A DNA stretch of 5,604 nucleotides, taken from Pseudomonadota bacterium. GTDB lineage: Bacteria; Pseudomonadota; Gammaproteobacteria; Xanthomonadales; Xanthomonadaceae. The notes under the pieces are model-generated. The model ran no database searches. It worked only from the letters and a program-made list of their open reading frames with translations, and had not been told where the DNA came from. The DNA lies in assembly GCA_023439425.1 (NCBI GenBank), contig JAEXNZ010000246.1, forward strand, positions 1 through 5,604, in the 5' to 3' direction. Positions 1 to 3,704 of this stretch are shown piece by piece. The stretch's first letter is position 1; each line of letters starts with the position of its first letter. A program made the translations under genes and the position numbers.

Positions 1-589
1 CATACACACCCAGCTGCCTCGCCCGCGTACACAGCGCCCACACCGGCAACGGCAAGCCCGACAACAGGAACAACCACAGCGTGTAAGCCGGCGCAGACCC
101 GGACAGGCGCGCTCCGGTGGCATCCACCAGCGTGTAGGTCGCAATCACCATCGCGTTGATCAAGGGCAGCGCCAGATGCCGACGCTGCACCCCATGAGTC
201 ATGCTCAGAATCCCCAGGCACACCAGCCCGATGCCGCCCCAGGCCAGCGCAGGCAAGCGTTCACCCAGCCACTGTGCCCCCACCACCGCGACAAGCAACG
301 GGGCCAATCCACGCATCACCGGGTAAGACGCGCTCATATCGGTGACCCGATAGGTCCTCGCCACCAGCACGTAATAACCCGCCTGCAGCACCGTGGAAGC
401 CGCCAGCCACGGCCAGCTGCGCGGATCGATCGCCGGAACGAACGGCAGCAACGCCGCCGAGATGACCGCCGCCGAGCCAGTCACCAACAGGGTCGTCAGC
501 AGCGTGTCGCTACCGCGCTTGACGATGGCGTTCCAACTGGCATGCAGCAGGCCGGCGAACACCACGATGCAGAACAGAGAGGGAACCAT
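1..589 (-). CDS. EamA/DMT-family transporter, N-terminal part (partial, runs off left edge)
   Basis: Read on the minus strand from ATG at 589-587, an open frame continues to the window edge and gives 196 residues without a stop. Hydrophobic segments lie at about residues 3-21, 31-52, 58-78, 90-108, 114-130, 139-158 and 167-187, with few charged residues, as in a multispanning inner-membrane protein. Family signatures visible are LLHASWN in the first helix (14-20), RVTDMSASYPVMRGLAPLL (81-99) with LGERL (108-112), and TYTLVDATGARLSG (151-164). These match the EamA domain of drug/metabolite transporters, which are usually about 280-300 residues with ten helices, so about a third is missing. The substrate cannot be told from sequence. 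The Shine-Dalgarno is poor; an in-frame ATG at 625-623 would add 12 polar residues and is an alternative start. The gene diverges from the FAD oxidoreductase, and any promoter must lie close to or within the SMAG repeats. Confidence 0.88.
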   Translation of the reverse strand, partial: MVPSLFCIVVFAGLLHASWNAIVKRGSDTLLTTLLVTGSAAVISAALLPFVPAIDPRSWPWLAASTVLQAGYYVLVARTYRVTDMSASYPVMRGLAPLLVAVVGAQWLGERLPALAWGGIGLVCLGILSMTHGVQRRHLALPLINAMVIATYTLVDATGARLSGSAPAYTLWLFLLSGLPLPVWALCTRARQLGVY

Positions 590-635
590 TACCTGGATTG
601 TTACCCAATCCCGGTTGATGCGCATCGCCCGCACC

Positions 636-660
636 GTAGAGCCACGCCCTGCGTGGCTGC
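636..660 (+). repeat. SMAG-type REP element 1
   Basis: It begins with GTAG (636-639), followed by a perfect 8-bp stem, AGCCACGC (640-647) and GCGTGGCT (651-658), around the triloop CCT. The GTAG tetranucleotide at one foot of a short GC-rich hairpin is the defining feature of SMAG REPs of S. maltophilia. It lies 47 bp upstream of the transporter start codon, in the gap between divergent genes. Confidence 0.88.
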
Positions 661-776
661 TCTTCGTTCCGGGGTCATGAAAACCTGACCACCGACTTCG
701 ATCATTTCCAAACGTCGGAGGGAACGCGTTGCCGCTTGGCGCACCGCCTTCGGATACTTGCGCCGCGCCTCGCGCG

Positions 777-802
777 GGTACCACGCATGGCGTGGTACCT
801 AC
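777..802 (-). repeat. SMAG-type REP element 2, inverted relative to element 1
   Basis: A perfect 10-bp stem, GGTACCACGC (777-786) and GCGTGGTACC (790-799), encloses the triloop ATG. CTAC at 799-802 is the GTAG foot read on the minus strand. The stem sequence differs from element 1 (GGTACCACGC instead of AGCCACGC), so the pair is made of two SMAG subtypes. Extending the downstream oxidoreductase frame to an ATG at 758 would translate this repeat as protein, which argues against that start. Confidence 0.86.
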
Positions 803-875
803 GGGAATTACCACGTGCGCAGGTCGATCCCTGTTCGCAGAGCGTGGGACATGCAATGCTGTCCGCCTCTCAGCC

Positions 876-879
876 GGAG
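876..879 (+). promoter_or_regulatory. Ribosome binding site of the FAD oxidoreductase
   Basis: GGAG lies seven bases before the ATG at 887. It decides between this start and the in-frame upstream ATG at 758, which has no comparable site and lies before the SMAG repeat. Confidence 0.75.
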
Positions 880-886
880 CAGCGCC

Positions 887-2635
887 ATGGATCGTCGCGA
901 TTGTCTGAAAGCAGGCCTGGGCCTGTCCCTCTTACCCCTCTCCAACGCGATGGCGTCCAACGCCCTCCCTGCCCGCGCCACGGTGCGCCCCGGCGATGCA
1001 GGCTGGCCCAGCGAGGCGCAATGGGACGCGCTCTCCGAACAGGTCGGCGGCCAGCTCTCCACTCCGATCTCTCCCTTCCTGGCCGACGAAACCACCCGCG
1101 CTGAAGCACTCGCGCAGATCAAGAACCCGTTTTACATCGGCGACCAGCCAGCACTGACCCAGACCAGCGGCTACCACGGTGCGTGGCTGTCGCAGCCCAG
1201 CGCCCGGGTGGTCGCCGCACGCAACAGCGCCGACGTCGTCGCTGCGGTGAACTTCGCCCGCGAACACCGGTTGCGGCTGGTGGTGAAAGGCGGCGGCCAC
1301 AGTTACCACGGCACCTCCTGTGCGCCGGACTCCCTGCTGATCTGGACCCGGGCGATGAAGCAGGTGGAGCTGCACGATGCCTTCGTGCCCGCAGGCGCTC
1401 CGAGCGGGACTGCCGCACTGCCGGCGGTCAGCCTCGGCGCCGGTGCGATGTGGATCCACGCCTACGATGCGGTCACCACACGCGCTGGGCGCTACGTGCA
1501 AGGCGGCGGCTGCACCACCGTCGGGGTGACCGGGTTGGTCACAGGCGGCGGCTTCGGCAGTTTCTCCAAGGCGCATGGCACGGCTGCGGCCAGTCTGCTC
1601 GAGGCCGAGGTAGCCACCGCAGACGGCCAACTCCGCGTGGTCAACGCTCACCAGGATCCGGATCTGTTCTGGGCCCTGAAGGGCGGCTGCGGCGGCAGCT
1701 TCGGTGTGGTCACCCGCATCACCCTGCGCACCCATGCCCTGCCCGACTTCTTCGGCGGTGTCGGGCTGAAGGTGCAGGCGGCCGACGAGCCCAGCTGGCA
1801 GGCACTGGTGGCGCACAGCCTGCGCTTCTACCGCGATGCGCTGTGTAATCCGCATTGGGGTGAGCAGCTGCGGTTCGATGATGAGCGTTGCCTGCAGGTG
1901 TCGATGGTGTTCCAGGGCATCAACGAGCGCGAGGCGAAGGAAGTCTGGGCTCCGTTCGTGGCGTGGTTGGGTGAGAACGCTGCGTATTCCATCGTTGAGC
2001 CACTGCATGTGTCTGCCCTGCCCGCCGAGCACATGTGGGACGCGGCGTTCTTCCGAAAGTACGCGCCGCAGTTCATTGCCCGCGATACCCGTGCTGGCTC
2101 GCCGCCGATTCATATGCTGTGGAAGGGCGATCAGGGTCAGGTGGGGTGGTACCTGCATGGCTACGCCTCGGCGTGGATGCCGTCGAAGCTGCTGGATGAT
2201 GCGCAGCGTGATGCGGCAGCCAAGGCGATTTGTACGGCGGCCGCGCACATGCCGGTGGAACTGCATTGCAACAAGGGGCTGTTCGGGGCACCGAAGGAGG
2301 CGCTGGATGCAACACGAAACACTGCGATGCATCCGGCGGTGCTGGATGCGTTTGCGCTGGCGTTGATCGGCAATGCCGGTGATCCGGCCTACGCCGGTAG
2401 TGGTGGTGTGGTGAATGAGAAGAAGGCCGAGCGCGGGGCACAGCGGGTGCAGGCGTCGTATGACGCGTTGCGTGCGGTGCTGCCTACTGCGCCGACCTAC
2501 GTTTCAGAGTGCGACTTCTTCCAGCGCGACTGGCAGCAGGCGTTCTGGGGTCCGAATTATCCGAGGCTGTTGAAGGCGAAGCGGCGCTATGACCCAGATG
2601 GGATGTTCGTGATTCATCATGGGGTTGGCACGTAG
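887..2635 (+). CDS. Tat-exported FAD-binding oxidoreductase, berberine-bridge-enzyme (BBE) type
   Basis: The protein has 582 residues. The N-terminus, MDRRDCLKAG, carries the twin-arginine pattern RRxxLK before a short hydrophobic stretch (11-23, possible cleavage near AMA), so export as a folded flavoprotein to the periplasm is likely. The PCMH-type FAD-binding domain spans about 104-284. His138 in KGGGHSYHG and Cys209 in QGGGCTTVG match the two residues that tether FAD in bicovalent family members such as glucooligosaccharide oxidase. TGGGFGSFSKAHG (219-231) and FWALKGGCGGSFGVVTR (261-277) are further flavin-domain signatures. The C-terminal BBE motif is NYPRLLKAKRRYDPDGMF (557-574). Such enzymes oxidise sugars, alcohols or secondary metabolites using O2; the substrate here is unknown. 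At 582 residues it is longer than many bacterial relatives. The start was chosen by its GGAG site and the Tat motif. The stop codon TAG (2633-2635) lies within a SMAG repeat directly after HHGVGT, so the tail may have been shortened. Confidence 0.92.
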   Translation: MDRRDCLKAGLGLSLLPLSNAMASNALPARATVRPGDAGWPSEAQWDALSEQVGGQLSTPISPFLADETTRAEALAQIKNPFYIGDQPALTQTSGYHGAWLSQPSARVVAARNSADVVAAVNFAREHRLRLVVKGGGHSYHGTSCAPDSLLIWTRAMKQVELHDAFVPAGAPSGTAALPAVSLGAGAMWIHAYDAVTTRAGRYVQGGGCTTVGVTGLVTGGGFGSFSKAHGTAAASLLEAEVATADGQLRVVNAHQDPDLFWALKGGCGGSFGVVTRITLRTHALPDFFGGVGLKVQAADEPSWQALVAHSLRFYRDALCNPHWGEQLRFDDERCLQVSMVFQGINEREAKEVWAPFVAWLGENAAYSIVEPLHVSALPAEHMWDAAFFRKYAPQFIARDTRAGSPPIHMLWKGDQGQVGWYLHGYASAWMPSKLLDDAQRDAAAKAICTAAAHMPVELHCNKGLFGAPKEALDATRNTAMHPAVLDAFALALIGNAGDPAYAGSGGVVNEKKAERGAQRVQASYDALRAVLPTAPTYVSECDFFQRDWQQAFWGPNYPRLLKAKRRYDPDGMFVIHHGVGT

Positions 2636-2656
2636 AGCCACGCCCTGCGTGGCTGC
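2632..2656 (+). repeat. SMAG-type REP element 3, supplies the stop codon of the FAD oxidoreductase
   Basis: It is identical to element 1 over 25 bases: GTAG (2632-2635), then the stem AGCCACGC (2636-2643) and GCGTGGCT (2647-2654) around CCT. The first G completes an ACG threonine codon, and the next three bases TAG are the in-frame stop of the oxidoreductase. Confidence 0.88.
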
Positions 2657-2771
2657 TCTCCGTTCCGTGGTCATGAACACCTGACGCGCGGCTTCGTTGG
2701 TGTTTCAACGTCGGATACGCACAGGCCTGGGTGTTGGGATGCCTTCGGATGCTTGTGCCGCGCTTTGCGCG

Positions 2772-2797
2772 GGTACCACGCAGGGCGTGGTACCTAC
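2772..2797 (-). repeat. SMAG-type REP element 4, inverted relative to element 3
   Basis: A perfect 10-bp stem, GGTACCACGC (2772-2781) and GCGTGGTACC (2785-2794), has the loop AGG. CTAC at 2794-2797 is the minus-strand GTAG foot. It differs from element 2 only in the loop (AGG instead of ATG). Confidence 0.86.
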
Positions 2798-2834
2798 GGA
2801 ATTGTTACGTGCGCAGGACGGTCACGCTGTTCGC

Positions 2835-3075
2835 CGGGGTGTTGCCCGGCGCAGCTTCGGTTAAATCAAGGTCGCTCGTTAACGGACACGGCACGTTTTG
2901 CGGCGGGCGTCTATGGATCAACCGCGTTTCTTCAATTGATTTCTTCGATTGTGGAACAGGCTTCGCGTTTTTGGTGAGCCAGACGCGACAGCCCCTTTGT
3001 CGCACACGTGTTCCCGCAAAACACGTCGTTTTTGCCTGTTTCAATGCGATTGCGAAAGGCGCACTGTCTGCACCG
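2835..3075. other. Gene-free spacer, richer in A/T than its surroundings
   Basis: I see no credible coding region here: frames across it have no ribosome binding site and no recognisable protein sequence. Two small structures are visible. A hairpin at 2985-3003 has stem GCGACA and TGTCGC with a 7-nt loop. An imperfect hairpin at 3016-3035 is built on GCAAAAC and GTTTTTGC. There is also an imperfect tandem repeat of about 13 bases at 2929-2954 (two units starting TTCTTC). The base composition contrasts with the flanking genes, which suggests an acquired or weakly constrained segment. Confidence 0.5.
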
Positions 3076-3201
3076 GGTTTAGTAGCCCTTCCACTAGCCA
3101 TAATGTTCGCGCATCCCGAGTCGGGAGGGTGGTTAATACAACACCCTTTTTTGGGGAATACGCCACACCGTGCGCTAGTGGACGGCTACTTACCTCCCGA
3201 C
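3076..3201 (+). ncRNA. Candidate structured RNA (leader or antisense type) upstream of the SymE-like gene
   Basis: A closing helix is formed by AGTAGCC (3081-3087) with GGCTACT (3184-3190) and CCACTAGC (3091-3098) with GCTAGTGG (3174-3181), 15 base pairs interrupted by a CTT/AC internal loop. GGT (3076-3078) with ACC (3192-3194) can extend it. Inside lie a CCCG/CGGG hairpin (3115-3125) and a GGGTG/CACCC hairpin (3127-3146) extendable by TT/AA around a bulge. GTCGGGAGG (3120-3128) is also perfectly complementary to CCTCCCGAC (3193-3201), just outside the closing helix, so two folds compete. The layout, an RNA with an internal segment complementary to the transcript before the next ORF, resembles phage C4-type antisense RNAs, but I cannot confirm the family. 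Strand is assumed from the downstream gene. Confidence 0.4.
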
Positions 3202-3202
3202 C

Positions 3203-3225
3203 CCTCTCGTCGCAATGGCGAGAGG
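3203..3225 (+). promoter_or_regulatory. Hairpin in the 5' region of the SymE-like gene
   Basis: CCTCTCG (3203-3209) and CGAGAGG (3219-3225) form a 7-bp stem with a 9-nt loop. It ends 14 nt before the GGAG ribosome binding site, so it could modulate translation. The loop contains the in-frame ATG at 3215, which makes that ATG an unlikely start. Confidence 0.4.
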
Positions 3226-3239
3226 TCTTCCAGAACAAT

Positions 3240-3243
3240 GGAG
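3240..3243 (+). promoter_or_regulatory. Ribosome binding site of the SymE-like gene
   Basis: GGAG is followed by seven bases and then the ATG at 3251. This favours 3251 over the in-frame ATG at 3215, which lies in a hairpin loop and lacks such a site. Confidence 0.7.
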
Positions 3244-3250
3244 ACTGTGT

Positions 3251-3577
3251 ATGCGCAACAACGATGTTGATAACGACGACACCACGCCCAAGGCCGAACG
3301 CTGCAAGTGCTGCAACAGCGTGCTGCGCCCGCCTCATCTTCCGCACAAGCCCGCGCCGTTCCTGCTGCTGCATGGCGCGTGGATGACCCATATGGGCATC
3401 GCGGTGGGTTCGCGGGTGCGGGTTGAAGGCGGACCGGGACAGATCAAGGTCACCTTGGTGGGGCCGCCGCGACGGGTGCGTTCGGTGATTCCGGAGGGGC
3501 CGACCGGTGAGGTGAGGCACGTGCATTACGTGGACGTGCACGCGGATCCCATTCCGCCCAGGCCGTCTGCGGCGTAA
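3251..3577 (+). CDS. SymE-like small protein (possible type I toxin-family member)
   Basis: The protein has 108 residues. The N-terminal part is polar and disordered-looking (MRNNDVDNDD) and carries a cysteine cluster, CKCC, at 18-21. Residues 36-69 (from APFLLLHGAWM through GSRVRVEGG to QIKVT) follow the pattern of the SymE core: a hydrophobic-Gly-x-Trp segment, then a Gly-rich turn, a V-x-V strand, a Pro-Gly turn and a final strand. E. coli SymE (113 residues) has an AbrB-like fold, is SOS-induced and is controlled by the antisense RNA SymR; that is family knowledge and is not shown here. The C-terminus (71-108) is rich in Pro, Arg and His and is not part of the core. No convincing LexA site was found. 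The structured region directly upstream is the natural candidate for RNA control. Toxicity is unproven; it could instead be a domesticated nucleic-acid-binding protein. Confidence 0.65.
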   Translation: MRNNDVDNDDTTPKAERCKCCNSVLRPPHLPHKPAPFLLLHGAWMTHMGIAVGSRVRVEGGPGQIKVTLVGPPRRVRSVIPEGPTGEVRHVHYVDVHADPIPPRPSAA

Positions 3578-3587
3578 CGCAGGCTAG

Positions 3588-3623
3588 AACGGAGGTGTCC
3601 GACCGGCCGGCGGACACACCGTT
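3588..3623 (+). terminator. Candidate terminator-like hairpin after the SymE-like gene
   Basis: AACGG (3588-3592) pairs with CCGTT (3619-3623), and GTGTCCG (3595-3601) pairs with CGGACAC (3611-3617), giving 12 base pairs around a small internal loop and a 9-nt loop. It begins 11 nt after the stop codon. No T-run follows, so an intrinsic terminator is not certain; an mRNA-stabilising hairpin is equally possible. Confidence 0.4.
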
Positions 3624-3652
3624 GTGAAGCGCCCTGCCTGTCAACGCTTCAC
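3624..3652 (+). other. Second hairpin, in tandem with the preceding one
   Basis: GTGAAGCG (3624-3631) and CGCTTCAC (3645-3652) form a perfect 8-bp stem with a 13-nt loop, immediately abutting the 3588-3623 hairpin. It lies about 50 nt before the DUF885 gene, so it may belong to that gene's leader or to the 3' end of the previous transcript. There is no T-run. Confidence 0.35.
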
Positions 3653-3704
3653 CCCACCATGCGGTACGCTGCAAACCACCTGCCCGCTCGGAACGCCGCC
3701 CGTG

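Larger units (their letters stand above)
636..838. repeat. Composite repeat, copy A: inverted pair of SMAG elements with spacer
   Basis: This 203-nt block contains a SMAG in plus orientation at its left end, a spacer of about 115 nt, a SMAG in minus orientation, and a short tail ending in CTGTTCGC. It aligns along its whole length with 2632-2834, also 203 nt. Shared segments include GGTCATGAA, AACGTCGGA, GCCTTCGGAT and ACGTGCGCAGG. An inverted pair of REPs separated by a spacer is the architecture called a REPIN or dimeric REP. The two copies are direct repeats around the oxidoreductase gene. Conservation is highest in the palindromes and right half and lower in the middle of the spacer. Confidence 0.8.
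2632..2834. repeat. Composite repeat, copy B: inverted pair of SMAG elements with spacer
   Basis: This 203-nt block matches copy A at 636-838 in orientation, order and length, with scattered substitutions and a few small compensating indels in the spacer. Its left SMAG overlaps the last codons of the oxidoreductase gene. Being just after a stop codon, its hairpins could act as transcript 3'-end stabilisers or weak terminators, as described for REPs in general; the sequence alone does not prove this. Confidence 0.8.

Noticed and set aside
176..688. Plus-strand open frame over the left end
   Set aside because: It is antisense to the EamA transporter and runs into SMAG element 1. The translation is rich in Arg, His and Gln without family features.
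758..886. N-terminal extension of the FAD oxidoreductase to the in-frame ATG at 758
   Set aside because: The extra 43 residues are a translation of SMAG element 2 and its flank. They lack a ribosome binding site and would bury the Tat signal that starts at 887.
932..2332. Long open frame of 466 residues on the minus strand, opposite the FAD oxidoreductase
   Set aside because: It lies entirely antisense to a well-supported gene in GC-rich DNA. Its translation is rich in His, Arg, Gly and Ala with no recognisable domain, typical of a shadow frame.
636..2834. CRISPR array or insertion sequence formed by the repeated units
   Set aside because: Only two composite copies exist, 2 kb apart, and they are palindromic SMAG elements; no transposase gene lies between them.
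3078..3098. Possible LexA box (TTAG with a downstream CTAG) before the SymE-like gene
   Set aside because: The spacing and right half do not fit the Xanthomonas-type LexA pattern as I know it, and the bases are explained by the closing helix of the putative RNA.
3076..3201. Retron msr-msd or integron attC interpretation of the inverted repeat block
   Set aside because: No reverse transcriptase or integron integrase is present in the window, and the expected attC core sites are not visible.
2731..3270. Plus-strand open frame of 179 residues across SMAG element 4 and the A/T-richer spacer
   Set aside because: It begins within the composite repeat, overlaps the candidate RNA and the SymE-like start, has no ribosome binding site and no recognisable protein sequence.
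3041..3541. Minus-strand open frame of 166 residues opposite the SymE-like gene
   Set aside because: The SymE-like reading has the better start signal and a recognisable core; the opposite frame shows no motif.
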